Source: Paenibacillus sp. FSL R5-0345 (GTDB lineage: Bacteria > Bacillota > Bacilli > Paenibacillales > Paenibacillaceae). Taken from it: a stretch of DNA of 64,000 bases. Numbering within the stretch: position 1 is the first letter of the stretch; every line of letters starts with the position of its first letter. Location: assembly GCF_000758585.1 (NCBI RefSeq), contig NZ_CP009281.1:3038001-3102000 (forward strand), given 5' to 3'. Both the position numbers and the translations under genes were made by a program. Below the pieces are notes generated by a model that worked only from the letters and a program-made list of their open reading frames with translations, was not told the origin of the DNA and ran no database searches. Shown in pieces: positions 33,923-42,761 of the stretch.

Positions 33923-34876
33923 ATGTTTGGAATTATGGCTATTTCCGGCCTGTCTTTTTTTCTAGTGGCGATGTTTACGCCGCTGTTGATCAGGACGCTA
34001 CACAGGCTGGGGCTAACGCAGCCGATTCGCTCCGAGCTACCAGCAGATCATCAGGCCAAACGTGGTACACCGCTTATGGCAGGGCTGGTCCTGCTTATCG
34101 GGATAGCGATCTCGTTACAGTTTCATCCCGGACCTCTAATGTTACTCTTATGCGTCACGTTTTTGTTGTTCAGCTCAGTCGGATTTCTGGATGATTTCAA
34201 AAAGGCTTTTTGGCAAAATCCGTCCGGCATCACCGGTCGCACAAAGCTAGTGTTGCAATTTATTTTTACTGGATCCATTTTGTACGTGTTGTTCCATTCG
34301 TTCGGCCTGACGAGCGATATTGGGTTATTTCAAGGGCACTATTTGCAATTGCCTTTGTATCTTTATGTCGGAATCATTTTGCTGTTTGTGGTGGGCTCCG
34401 CAAATGCCATCAATTTTACCGACGGTCTTGATGGGCTACTGATCAATGTGGCCATTCCGACGTATTTTTTCTTTTTTATGATTTCGGACAAACCTGAAGT
34501 GCAGACATTTTCCCTTGTCATGATCGGCTGTCTGCTTGGGCTTTTCCTTTATAATATTTATCCGGCAAGAGCTTTTATGGGCGATACAGGATCACTGGCG
34601 ATCGGTGGCTCCCTTTCCATTTTAGCTGTCATTGAGAAGGTCGAGCTCTTGATTCCGATTTTGTTTTTCGTCTATTTTGCAGAGCAGTTGTCGGTCATAT
34701 TACAAGTTTGGTACTATAAACGAACTAAGCTGCGGCTGTTCCGAATGGCTCCGATTCATTACCATTTCAGCTTAAAATACGGATGGAGCGAAAACAAAAT
34801 CGTGATGATTTTCGGTTTTATTTCGTGGGTATCCGTACTGCTTTGCTGGTTAATTTGGAAATTTCTCATGCACTAA
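33923..34876 (+). CDS. MraY-like phospho-MurNAc-pentapeptide transferase, stand-alone
   Basis: 317-residue polytopic enzyme. The motifs match MraY rather than TagO: GFLDDFKK (two catalytic Asp), NAINFTDGLDGLL, AFMGDTGSLAIGG (third Asp) and IHYHFSLKYGWSENKIV, the late His-rich loop. MraY moves MurNAc-pentapeptide to undecaprenyl phosphate to form lipid I. The housekeeping gene normally lies in the division/cell wall cluster, absent here, so this is probably a second copy, and its base composition looks higher in GC than that of its neighbours. The HYHF loop replaces the HHHF usual in MraY. GAGGGG precedes the ATG. Confidence 0.8.
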   Translation: MFGIMAISGLSFFLVAMFTPLLIRTLHRLGLTQPIRSELPADHQAKRGTPLMAGLVLLIGIAISLQFHPGPLMLLLCVTFLLFSSVGFLDDFKKAFWQNPSGITGRTKLVLQFIFTGSILYVLFHSFGLTSDIGLFQGHYLQLPLYLYVGIILLFVVGSANAINFTDGLDGLLINVAIPTYFFFFMISDKPEVQTFSLVMIGCLLGLFLYNIYPARAFMGDTGSLAIGGSLSILAVIEKVELLIPILFFVYFAEQLSVILQVWYYKRTKLRLFRMAPIHYHFSLKYGWSENKIVMIFGFISWVSVLLCWLIWKFLMH

Positions 34877-34890
34877 ATAGCTTTTGTATT

Positions 34891-34902
34891 TACAAATCTA
34901 TA
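34891..34902 (+). promoter_or_regulatory. Putative operator copy 1 for the ArsR-like regulator
   Basis: TACAAATCTATA, upstream of the regulator gene. The same 12-mer with one change recurs at 35273-35284 before the MFS gene, in a similar context (followed by GTAGATATAATG or GTGAATATAAATG). Confidence 0.5.
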
Positions 34903-34914
34903 AAAGTAGATATA

Positions 34915-35235
34915 ATGAAACGCATGGAACCTTTAATGATATTTAAAGCTTTATCTAACGAGACACGTAGTCAAATTATGATGTGGTTAAAAACTCCAGA
35001 GGAATTCTTTGATGAAAAGCCTTATTTACAACAAGGCCTGAGTTTTCGAATTGGTATATGCGTGGGAGATATTCAAGCTAAAGCGGGACTTGCACAGTCT
35101 GTTATCTCGAGTTACTTGTTGACTATGCAAAAAGCTGGTTTGTTGGAATCTGAGCGAATTGGGAAGTGGACGTATTATCGTCGGAATGAGAAGACAATTC
35201 AAGAGTTTTCCGAGTATATTAAACAGAAACTATAA
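34915..35235 (+). CDS. ArsR-like winged helix-turn-helix regulator
   Basis: 106 residues. The wHTH is clear: MIFKALSNETRSQIMMWLKTP, AKAGLAQSVISSYLLTMQKAGLLESERIGKWTYYRRNE. No metal-binding Cys pairs typical of ArsR/SmtB are apparent, so it probably senses something else. ATG at 34915 is chosen because the preceding sequence is promoter-like (TATAAT overlapping the start region) and the upstream frame runs into mraY. It precedes an MFS pump that carries the same operator motif. Confidence 0.82.
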   Translation: MKRMEPLMIFKALSNETRSQIMMWLKTPEEFFDEKPYLQQGLSFRIGICVGDIQAKAGLAQSVISSYLLTMQKAGLLESERIGKWTYYRRNEKTIQEFSEYIKQKL

Positions 35236-35272
35236 ATGAGAGGAGGGAAGACTTTTTTTGATAATACATATC

Positions 35273-35284
35273 TACAAATCTGTA
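35273..35284 (+). promoter_or_regulatory. Putative operator copy 2 before the MFS gene
   Basis: TACAAATCTGTA, 11 of 12 identical to 34891-34902, 32 bases before the MFS start. Confidence 0.5.
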
Positions 35285-35316
35285 TATGTGAATATAAATG
35301 GAGGATTGTTTTAAAA

Positions 35317-36495
35317 ATGAAAAAGATTAACCCGTTGCTTATCATTATTCTGGCTTTAGGTGTATTTGGTATTATCACTACGGAAATGGGGATTATAGGT
35401 GTTCTACCACAGATAACTCATAAATTTAATATAACGACTTCACAGACTGGATGGCTTGTAAGTATATTTGCTTTGGTCGTTGCCATTTCTGGTCCATTTC
35501 TAACATTACTGGCTTCTGGTATTAATCGTAAAGTTATTCTATTAACGGCTGTACTTATTTTTGCGATTTCAAACATTGTGTATGCTTATACGACCATGTT
35601 TGAAGTAATGCTTATTTTCCGTATTATTCCTGCTATATTTCATCCCGTCTTTTTTTCAGTTGCTCTTGTGACCGCTGCTCAACTTGTCCCACCAGACAAG
35701 AGTACTAAGGCAGTTACAAAGGTTTTCGCCGGAATCACAGTCGGGTTTGCTTTCGGTGTGCCTTTGACTTCTTATCTCGCGGACAAAATATCGTTAGAAG
35801 TTGGTTTTCTGTTTGGTGCTGTTGTAAGTATAATTGCCTTTTTAGGGATACTCGCTTGGCTTCCTTCCATGCCTGTTAAAGAAAAAATGTCTTATGGCAA
35901 GCAGCTTGGTATATTACGTAAACCCCTATTATGGTTAAATATAGTGACAGTTATTTTTATATTTGCAGCGATGTTTTCTGTATATAGTTACTTTGCTGAG
36001 TATCTTGGTCAAGTAACACATATGAATGGGTCATGGATTAGTATCATGTTAATGACCTTTGGTATAGTCATGATTTTTGGGAATTTTTTATTTGGGGGCC
36101 TTTTACATAAAAGCATTCCAAAGACCGTCATCATGTTTCCTCTGCTATATGCGGTAACTTACTTCTACGTTTATTTTCTAGGATCTTATTTCATTCCAAT
36201 GATTATTATCATAATTATTTGGGGGGTAGTGCATTCCGGCGGACTCATTATCAGTCAAGCATGGTTAACGAGCGAGACGAAAGAAGCTCCCGAATTTGGT
36301 AACAGCTTGTTTATTTCATTCTCCAATCTTGGAATTACAATAGGTACTTCTATCGGTGGTTGGTTTATTTCTCGCTCAGGTATACATGAACTCATTTGGA
36401 TTGGGATTATTTTTTCCCTGCTTGCTTTCTTATCGATCATAATCAAAATAAAAATTTCCAACTTAAACGTAGCAGAAGCTAAGCTGGGTGATTAA
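35317..36495 (+). CDS. MFS transporter (DHA1 type, drug or sugar efflux)
   Basis: 392-residue, 12-TM major facilitator. It begins NPLLIIILALGVFGIITTEMGIIGVLPQI, the AraJ/PbuE-like start, and has the conserved GINRKVILL loop between TM2 and TM3 and a GFAFGVPLTSYL motif C region. Likely exports a drug or metabolite under the preceding ArsR-like regulator (inference). The ATG at 35317 follows GGAGG with a rather long spacing of 13; the open frame upstream covers the operator and is not used. Confidence 0.88.
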   Translation: MKKINPLLIIILALGVFGIITTEMGIIGVLPQITHKFNITTSQTGWLVSIFALVVAISGPFLTLLASGINRKVILLTAVLIFAISNIVYAYTTMFEVMLIFRIIPAIFHPVFFSVALVTAAQLVPPDKSTKAVTKVFAGITVGFAFGVPLTSYLADKISLEVGFLFGAVVSIIAFLGILAWLPSMPVKEKMSYGKQLGILRKPLLWLNIVTVIFIFAAMFSVYSYFAEYLGQVTHMNGSWISIMLMTFGIVMIFGNFLFGGLLHKSIPKTVIMFPLLYAVTYFYVYFLGSYFIPMIIIIIIWGVVHSGGLIISQAWLTSETKEAPEFGNSLFISFSNLGITIGTSIGGWFISRSGIHELIWIGIIFSLLAFLSIIIKIKISNLNVAEAKLGD

Positions 36496-36515
36496 CGGAG
36501 ATTATAATTTTAATA

Positions 36516-36570
36516 AAACAGCGACAGCCATGTATCTTATTTTTCTGGTACATAGTTGTCGTTGTTTTCT
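36516..36570 (+). terminator. Terminator after the MFS gene
   Basis: AACAGCGACAGCCATGTA pairs with TACATAGTTGTCGTTGTT (several G-U), followed by TTT. Confidence 0.8.
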
Positions 36571-36666
36571 ATATTAAGTAATACAAACTTGTGTTTTTCA
36601 CGGTTTTGCTTTATTTTAATTAGACCCCATGAAGCTATTACATATGTTTAAGAAAGAGGTTTATTT

Positions 36667-37287
36667 ATGAGTAAAATGTATCTTATGAAAATCTGCATGG
36701 CCATCATCCTCCTACTAGGAACCGTTACCGGTTGCACTATTGTAGAGCAGTCTGCTTCAGATCCTGTTCCAGCAATAACTACGAGTCCTGAGCTTAAATC
36801 TGATGCTACCGCAAAGAATACAGTAGAGGACAATAGACGTTTACTAGATGCTAAGGTAACACGGGTAGTTGATGGTGACACCATGAAGCTGACGATCGAC
36901 GGTAAAAAAGAAACTATTCGATTGTTACTAGTTGATACTCCTGAATCCGTTAATCCGAATATTCCTGAGCCACAACCATTTTCGATAGAAGCCTCTGATT
37001 ATGCCAAAAAGATGCTTACCAATAAAGATGTGCAAATTGAACTGGATGTAACAGAACGAGATAAATATGGTCGTCTACTCTGTTATCTCTATATCGATGG
37101 CAAAATGTTTAATGAGCTTCTGCTAGAGCAGGGTTATGCACGTGTGGCATATGTATTTGCACCTAATACGAAATACGTAGATCAATTTAGAGCTATTCAG
37201 GATAAAGCAAGAGAGCAGGGAATCGGCATCTGGAGTATTGAAAATTACGCGCAAAACAATGGTTTTCATGTTCCAAAAACGAAATAA
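36667..37287 (+). CDS. Thermonuclease-family lipoprotein
   Basis: 206 residues. Signal peptide with lipobox (LLLGTVTGC, cleaved before Cys ~23), a Ser/Thr/Ala-rich linker to about residue 50 and a staphylococcal nuclease domain. Active-site residues are visible: Asp in VVDGDTMKL, Arg in IRLLLVDTPE, and Glu/Arg in TERDKYGRLLCYLY. Anchored outside the membrane, it would degrade extracellular DNA/RNA with calcium. Similar to Bacillus YncB. AAAGAGG precedes the ATG. Confidence 0.93.
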   Translation: MSKMYLMKICMAIILLLGTVTGCTIVEQSASDPVPAITTSPELKSDATAKNTVEDNRRLLDAKVTRVVDGDTMKLTIDGKKETIRLLLVDTPESVNPNIPEPQPFSIEASDYAKKMLTNKDVQIELDVTERDKYGRLLCYLYIDGKMFNELLLEQGYARVAYVFAPNTKYVDQFRAIQDKAREQGIGIWSIENYAQNNGFHVPKTK

Positions 37288-37310
37288 ACATCTAGTAATC
37301 AAGATTCATA

Positions 37311-37336
37311 GAGCTACCATGAGGTAGCTTTTTTTA
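37311..37336 (+). terminator. Terminator after the nuclease gene
   Basis: AGCTACC-ATGA-GGTAGCT followed by seven T. Confidence 0.95.
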
Positions 37337-37447
37337 TATTAGGTAGAACATGCACGTAATGGATGTATTTGACAAGGTGATTCTTTAAATGTGATACTCT
37401 AGTAGTTGGTATTAGTATCAGGTTACAATTCGAGGAGGATTGCCCTT

Positions 37448-38224
37448 ATGAAATACTTCATTATTACAGGAGCTTCAAGAGGAATTGGAGAGTCAATAGC
37501 AGAACAACTAGTCTCTCCTGATCACTATCTGTTTTGTATCTCACGTGAAAGAAATGAGAGTTTAGTAAGCAAAAGTAGTAATATAACCTATTATGAATTT
37601 GATTTGAATCACATTCATCTGATTGAATCTCTGATGGGGAGTATTTTCAATTCTATTAACGTGTCAAAAGCGGAGGGAATCTACCTTATTAATAACGCTT
37701 CAATGATTTCTCCTGTCTCATTTATTGATACAGCAAGGGTTGATGAAATAACGGGAAATATAAATGTGAATTTATTAGCTCCTATTATACTAACCTCAAT
37801 GTTTATAAAGCATACGAATGGTCATCTAATCGACAAAAGGATCTTAAATATATCATCCTCTTCTGCTAAGAATCATCATCCTGGCATGAGTCTGTATTCA
37901 GCAGCAAAAGCTGGGTTAGATGTTTTTTCACAATGTGTGGGACTAGAACAAAATCACTCCAAAACACCAGTTGGAATTGTATCGATCTGGCCAGGAATGA
38001 TTGATACCAATCTGCAAAGAGAGGCTAGAAGCCAGGATAAATCAACATTTCCATCAGCAGAGATATTTGAGGTAGTTAAGGAAACTGGGATGCTCACAAC
38101 AGCACAGGAAACAGCACAACAAATCATTGAGTTTTTGTTTAAACCTAATTTTGAACACGGTGCAATTGTGGATATTTATGATTATTCAAAACTTCAACAG
38201 CATTTAAGTATATCAACAGACTAA
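37448..38224 (+). CDS. SDR family oxidoreductase (YueD/benzil reductase-like)
   Basis: 258-residue short-chain dehydrogenase resembling B. subtilis YueD (NADPH-dependent benzil reductase) and sepiapterin reductases. Motifs: FIITGASRGIGESIA near the N-terminus, LINNASMISPV, catalytic Ser in LNISSSSAKN and Tyr-x3-Lys in LYSAAKAGLDVF. The WPGMIDTNLQREARSQD segment matches the family's substrate-cover region. ATG at 37448 follows GAGGAGG; the frame open from 37406 is upstream of this site. Confidence 0.88.
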   Translation: MKYFIITGASRGIGESIAEQLVSPDHYLFCISRERNESLVSKSSNITYYEFDLNHIHLIESLMGSIFNSINVSKAEGIYLINNASMISPVSFIDTARVDEITGNINVNLLAPIILTSMFIKHTNGHLIDKRILNISSSSAKNHHPGMSLYSAAKAGLDVFSQCVGLEQNHSKTPVGIVSIWPGMIDTNLQREARSQDKSTFPSAEIFEVVKETGMLTTAQETAQQIIEFLFKPNFEHGAIVDIYDYSKLQQHLSISTD

Positions 38225-38248
38225 AATAACTACTTTCCGGAGTGTATT

Positions 38249-38345
38249 ATGCGAGATATAGATTACAGCAATTATTATTGGCAGGATGATGATCGGATCT
38301 GGACTTACTGAAGATGAATTTCTGGAAAAGAACAAAAAAATATAA
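38249..38345 (+). pseudogene. Remnant of a RimJ/RimL-like GNAT gene
   Basis: The first 17 codons (MRDIDYSNYYWQDDDRI) match the start of the GNAT protein at 18899 (MREIDYSNYYWKDEKI), and after the break, in another frame, 38301-38345 reads GLTEDEFLEKNKKI then stop, matching its last residues (GLTKDEFMERNGME). About 470 bases of the middle are missing, with the junction near 38293-38300. It is an internal deletion scar, not a gene. Confidence 0.85.
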
Positions 38346-38369
38346 GCATTAAGGAGAGGGTGCTGTTTA

Positions 38370-38825
38370 ATGAGTAATTATATTATGGAGCTAAGAAAAC
38401 ATGTGGGTACCAGGCCGCTTATTATGGCAGGAGCCTGTGTTTTGTTGTGTAGCGAACAGCAATTACTCTTACAACGTAGAACGGACAACGGTTGCTGGGG
38501 ATTGCCAGGTGGCTCAATGGAGCTTGGGGAGACTTTGGAAGAGGTTGCCAAAAGGGAACTTTTTGAGGAGACAGGTTTACAGGCCAGAGGACTTGAATTG
38601 TTTGACATGTTCTCTGGACAAGAACTTTATTACAAATATCCAAACGGTGATGAAGTATATAATGTAGTAGCCGCTTATCTAAGTACGGAATTTGACGGTG
38701 TGCTTAAAGAAGATGGAATTGAAGTACAAGAAGTCCGTTTTTTTAATTATGGAAAATTGCCTAGCGAGTTGTCACCTCCTGATGTTCCAGTCATTAAGAG
38801 ATTTATGGATCATTTTATGAAGTAA
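38370..38825 (+). CDS. NUDIX hydrolase
   Basis: 151 residues with a complete Nudix box: GGSMELGETLEEVAKRELFEETGL (about residues 46-69; GX5EX7REUXEEXGU). It hydrolyses a nucleoside diphosphate linked to another moiety; the YSTEF...EVQEVRFFNY pattern is common among unassigned NUDIX proteins. AAGGAGAGG precedes the ATG. Confidence 0.9.
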   Translation: MSNYIMELRKHVGTRPLIMAGACVLLCSEQQLLLQRRTDNGCWGLPGGSMELGETLEEVAKRELFEETGLQARGLELFDMFSGQELYYKYPNGDEVYNVVAAYLSTEFDGVLKEDGIEVQEVRFFNYGKLPSELSPPDVPVIKRFMDHFMK

Positions 38826-38916
38826 GACCACATCTCACTTAAAGTGTCACCTTTCCCAGCGGTCAATAATACGATGAATTATGAACCATGACATTAGCCC
38901 GGAAAGGTGTGCGATT

Positions 38917-40020
38917 ATGAACGGAACAATCCTCAATTTCTTTGCTGGCGGCAATACGGCTCACGGCTTTTACAATCTCTATGAGTCGTCATTGCAAAGT
39001 TTAACACGTCTGTTTGTATTAAAAGGAGGTCCCGGAACGGGGCAGACCAAACTAATTAGAGAAATCGGAGAGCAGTTGAATCAACAAGGCTATGAGATTT
39101 GGTTCATCCACACTGCATCAGATAACGATTCACTAGACGGTGTCGTTATTCCCAAATTAAATGTAGGAATCTTTGATGGAGCTGCTCCGCGTGTAATTAA
39201 CCCTGATCTTCCTGAAGAGACTATCGTGTTCGTAGATTTAGAGCAAGCGGTTGATCTGTTTCAGTTAAGCCAGCACAAGTTGGAAATCGATAAATTAGTT
39301 GCTGCAATCAGCCAAGAGCATGATTTTGCTTACGCTGGTTTTGCTGAAGCCCTTCGCATTCATGACGAATGGGAAGCGATATATATCGCGACAATGAATT
39401 TTCAAGCAGCTGATGAGCTGACACAAGAGTATATTAAGCTTTTGTATGATGATCAGAAATCTGAACATTCCAGCCGGATAGATCATCGTTTTTTAGGGGC
39501 GGCGACGCCTAAGGGGGCAGTGGATTTTGTTCCTAATCTAACCGCAGGATTAAAAAGATATTTGGTTAAAGGACGTGCGGGCTCCGGAAAATCAACACTG
39601 TTGAAAAAAATAGCGGCTGAAGGCATCAAGCGTGGCTACGATGTTGAAATTTACCACTGTGGCTTCGATCCAAATAGCCTTGATATGATTATTGTGCGTG
39701 AGCTTGGATTTGCTATTTTTGATAGCACGGCTCCACATGAGTATTATCCAGATCGTGTCACTGATGAGATTGTCGATATGTATTCGCGTTGTATACAACC
39801 TGGTACAGATGAAGCATTCTCCGAAGCTATAGCCGGCATTAAAGAACGGTACTCCAGCACCATGAAACAGTCCACACAGCATCTGACAGACGCAAAGGTA
39901 TTCCTTGATGCGTTAAAGCAAATTTATGCTTCTACCGTGAACATTAATCGATTAGATCAGATTAGATCGCAGATCGTACAGGAAATTAACGAGATTGTTG
40001 AAAGTCCACTGGAGGTATAA
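38917..40020 (+). CDS. Tandem P-loop ATPase (PRK06851-like)
   Basis: 367 residues with two similar P-loop NTPase domains, as in the uncharacterised PRK06851 group. Domain 1 has FVLKGGPGTGQTKLIREIG near residue 37, where the Walker A lysine is replaced by Gln; domain 2 has the normal KGRAGSGKSTLLKKIA near 216. Each is followed by a repeated pattern, HTASDNDSLDGVVIPKLNVGIFDGAAPRV and HCGFDPNSLDMIIVRELGFAIFDSTAPHE, showing internal duplication. Only domain 2 is likely to bind ATP in the usual manner (inference). ATG at 38917 follows AAAGGTG. Confidence 0.85.
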   Translation: MNGTILNFFAGGNTAHGFYNLYESSLQSLTRLFVLKGGPGTGQTKLIREIGEQLNQQGYEIWFIHTASDNDSLDGVVIPKLNVGIFDGAAPRVINPDLPEETIVFVDLEQAVDLFQLSQHKLEIDKLVAAISQEHDFAYAGFAEALRIHDEWEAIYIATMNFQAADELTQEYIKLLYDDQKSEHSSRIDHRFLGAATPKGAVDFVPNLTAGLKRYLVKGRAGSGKSTLLKKIAAEGIKRGYDVEIYHCGFDPNSLDMIIVRELGFAIFDSTAPHEYYPDRVTDEIVDMYSRCIQPGTDEAFSEAIAGIKERYSSTMKQSTQHLTDAKVFLDALKQIYASTVNINRLDQIRSQIVQEINEIVESPLEV

Positions 40021-40029
40021 AGCTTCATT

Positions 40030-40061
40030 AAAGATCGTTCTCTTAGAGGGCGGTCTTTTTT
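40030..40061 (+). terminator. Terminator
   Basis: AAGATCGTTCTC pairs with GAGGGCGGTCTT (G-U pairs), then six T. Confidence 0.9.
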
Positions 40062-40168
40062 ATGAGAAAAGAAATTGGTATGGTACATACGCACCCATGC
40101 GGTCATTTCCACTGGATCGGTATCCAAGTATGCTCTCTCTAGGACAACGATAAGGGAGAGAGAAACTT

Positions 40169-40912
40169 ATGAATGATCAGAAAGAACTGTTTAGAACAGG
40201 ACTTAAAGATTCCGTCGCAATCGTTGCAGGATTTATTCCTGCGTGCTTTACGTTTGGATTGGTCGGTAAGGGGTTAGGTCTCGGTAGTCTGGAGGTATTC
40301 TTATTGTCAGCGCTAGTATTTGCGGGGGCTAGTCAATTTATAGGTGTAAAAATGCTTGCCGCAGGAGCAGCCGCTCCAGTAATTTTACTGCTTACGCTGA
40401 TCATTAACCTAAGATATTTGTTTATCAGCTTATCCTTTGGAGGGCAGTTAAATCGTAATATTAGCTATCTTGCGCGAACCTGGATTGGCTTTAGTTTAAC
40501 AGAAGAGGTATACGCAGTTAGTATGCTCACTCGAAAGAAAGCAAACCCTAAATCAGTGAATGAAAAATCTAACCAACCCCTAGAACTTCCTTATTTGCTG
40601 GGCTTACAAATCCCTCCCTATGTCGCTAACCTGCTAGCTACGGCTTCAGGGATAACCCTTGCTTCCTATATTCCAGCTTTTTATTTACCGGCGCTAAATA
40701 CTTCATTATACGCCTTGCTGATTGCACTTGTTGTACCTCAATTGAAAGGCAGCTTACGGAATATGGCTATATGGATATCAGCTGCAGGATCATCATGGCT
40801 GCTGCACCCCTTGCTGGGAAACTCTTCGATCCTTGTAGCTATGATAATCGGCATGGCAGTGGGCTCCTTGTTTAGAGTGCGAGTTCAAGCGGAGAAAGGG
40901 GTATCCCTATGA
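40169..40912 (+). CDS. azlC: AzlC family branched-chain amino acid exporter subunit
   Basis: 247-residue membrane protein of the AzlC/BrnF family. Typical are FKDSVAIVAGFIPACFTFGLVGKGLGLG and VFAGASQFIGVKMLAAGAAAPVILLLTLIINLRYLFISLS; about five or six TM segments. It works with the small AzlD subunit to export branched-chain amino acids or analogues. Its stop overlaps azlD by 4 bases. GGGAG precedes the ATG. Confidence 0.93.
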   Translation: MNDQKELFRTGLKDSVAIVAGFIPACFTFGLVGKGLGLGSLEVFLLSALVFAGASQFIGVKMLAAGAAAPVILLLTLIINLRYLFISLSFGGQLNRNISYLARTWIGFSLTEEVYAVSMLTRKKANPKSVNEKSNQPLELPYLLGLQIPPYVANLLATASGITLASYIPAFYLPALNTSLYALLIALVVPQLKGSLRNMAIWISAAGSSWLLHPLLGNSSILVAMIIGMAVGSLFRVRVQAEKGVSL

Positions 40913-41220
40913 CTATCTTAATCATTGTGGGTATGGCTGTTATTACATTTTTATTTCGTTTTGTGCCTTTGCTACTTACAAATCATTCGAATGGACCCTC
41001 CAAAGTTCAAGCGATGCTAGAGTATTTGCCTATAGCGGTTCTTAGTGCGCTAACGGTACCTGGAATCATTCAGGTAGACCCAGATGTTAATCTTGTGGGT
41101 ATCGCATCAGGGACTGTCGCTGTTATACTGGTATTAATTAGAAAAATTCCGCTGCTCCTCGTGATTCTAGGCTCTGTTTCCGCAGCACTACTCGTAAAAA
41201 TGCTTACCCTTTATTTTTGA
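40909..41220 (+). CDS. azlD: AzlD domain-containing exporter subunit
   Basis: 103-residue protein with three or four TM segments, opening IIVGMAVITFLFRFVPLLL, the AzlD/BrnE signature. Coupled to azlC (ATGA overlap). The MocR regulator gene follows 32 bases on, suggesting control of this exporter. Confidence 0.9.
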   Translation: MTILIIVGMAVITFLFRFVPLLLTNHSNGPSKVQAMLEYLPIAVLSALTVPGIIQVDPDVNLVGIASGTVAVILVLIRKIPLLLVILGSVSAALLVKMLTLYF

Positions 41221-41252
41221 ACAAAAGTCGGAACAGAAGGGGAGGACCTCTT

Positions 41253-42761
41253 ATGAAGCATGATTTGCTGATCACAATCGATAAAGAACGACAGATTCCG
41301 TTTAGCCGTCAAATTTACGAGCAAGTTCGAAATGCTATCCATTCAGGAGCTTTAAGCGGGGGTGACCCCCTGCCTCCGTCTAGAACTTTAGCTAACCAGC
41401 TTGGCGTATCCAGAAGCGTGGTCCTTCAATCCTATGAGCTGCTACAGGCAGAAGGGTATCTGGAGATGAGAAAAGGAGCGGGAACGTTTATTGCGGAGTT
41501 GACGTTGGAGGAGAAAGTGACAAAGGTTTATGAGAGCCCTTACAATTTTGTAACGAAGGGACATGATTTCCTTGCACTTAACCCACCGTCTACTAGAGAA
41601 GTGGATCATTTGAATCCGGTGTTTTGCGATTTTCGACATGGTGTTCCTGCTTGGGACGCGTTTCCTATGGATCAATGGCAAAAGGCCCTAATGAATGCTT
41701 GCCGCCGTGCTTCTCCGGATACGTTAGGTTATGGCCCTGCGGAGGGTTCACTGGGATTGCGTCGAGAGATCGCACGTTTATTACGTTCCACACGGTCTAT
41801 GCCCGTTGTTCCGGAACAAATCGTGATTACGTCTGGGGCTACGCAAGCGCTCGATATTTTATCGAGGATATTCTTGTTTAAAGGTGATCATGTCATTGTT
41901 GAAGATCCATCACATAGCGTTGTACGTGAAATTTTTTCTTTTGCTGGGGTAGAGGTCTTACCTGTTAAGGTAGATCAAGATGGCATCTGCGTAGAACAAT
42001 TCCAAACAAACAGTGATAACGATCAAGATGGTAATCTTAAAAAAACGCCAAAGCTAGTCTATGTTACTCCTTCTCACCAGTTCCCTTCAGGGACAACGCT
42101 GTCTTTGAAGCGAAGAGTTCAGTTGTTGGATTGGGCGAAAGCGAATCATGCTTTTATTATTGAAGACGATTATGACAGTGAATATAGGTACGAGGGTCCG
42201 AAATTATCCGCGCTTGCTGGGCTAGATACTGAGGGGCGAGTTATTTATGTAGGCAGTTTTAGTAAAGTATTATTTCCTTCTCTGCGGATAGGTTATGTTG
42301 TGTTGCCTCCGGCTTTGCTTCAGCCTTTTTTAGCTGTTAAATGGATTACAGATCGAATGTCTTCTGCTCTGGACCAGGAAGCGTTAGCAGAATTTATTCA
42401 GAATGGTCACTATGCAAGGCATGTTACGCAGATGGGAAAGCTGTATGCCTCACGCAGAGCCTGTCTCGTAAACAGTTTGAATACGGAATTTGGAAGTCGT
42501 GTGCGATATTATGGCGAGGAAGCTGGACTACATTTATTGATTGAGTTGGAGTCGGATGCCGAGGAGAATCGCATTGCTGAAGTGGCGCTACGTTACGGTG
42601 TTCGCGTATATCCTGCATCTTCTTATTTTCTGGAGAGCAAACCTAAGGGTCCAGTGTTTCTACTAGGCTATTCCAATCTCACTGAGAATCAGATTAAGAT
42701 GGGTGTGAACAGACTGATGTTAGCCGAAATAGAAGCGACAGTTAGTAGAAGTCATTTGTAA
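41253..42761 (+). CDS. MocR/PdxR-type GntR-aminotransferase regulator
   Basis: 502 residues: N-terminal GntR winged helix (PFSRQIYEQVRNAIHSGALSGGDPLPPSRTLANQLGVSRSVVLQSYELLQAEGYL, about 17-70), a linker and a fold-type-I aminotransferase domain. The PLP lysine is in GSFSKVLFPSLRIGY; IIEDDYDSEYRY carries the PLP-ring Asp. Such proteins sense PLP or amino acids; beside azlCD a branched-chain amino acid link is plausible (inference). ATG at 41253 follows GGGGAGG. Confidence 0.92.
   Translation: MKHDLLITIDKERQIPFSRQIYEQVRNAIHSGALSGGDPLPPSRTLANQLGVSRSVVLQSYELLQAEGYLEMRKGAGTFIAELTLEEKVTKVYESPYNFVTKGHDFLALNPPSTREVDHLNPVFCDFRHGVPAWDAFPMDQWQKALMNACRRASPDTLGYGPAEGSLGLRREIARLLRSTRSMPVVPEQIVITSGATQALDILSRIFLFKGDHVIVEDPSHSVVREIFSFAGVEVLPVKVDQDGICVEQFQTNSDNDQDGNLKKTPKLVYVTPSHQFPSGTTLSLKRRVQLLDWAKANHAFIIEDDYDSEYRYEGPKLSALAGLDTEGRVIYVGSFSKVLFPSLRIGYVVLPPALLQPFLAVKWITDRMSSALDQEALAEFIQNGHYARHVTQMGKLYASRRACLVNSLNTEFGSRVRYYGEEAGLHLLIELESDAEENRIAEVALRYGVRVYPASSYFLESKPKGPVFLLGYSNLTENQIKMGVNRLMLAEIEATVSRSHL

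Noticed and set aside
36541..36560. GTACATAG core resembling a Ter site on the minus strand
   Set aside because: Only the 8-base core matches; it is part of the terminator stem of the MFS gene.
40062..40168. T-box or amino acid riboswitch before azlC
   Set aside because: No AGGGTGGNACCGCG-like T-box or known leader pattern was seen; only a short ordinary leader.
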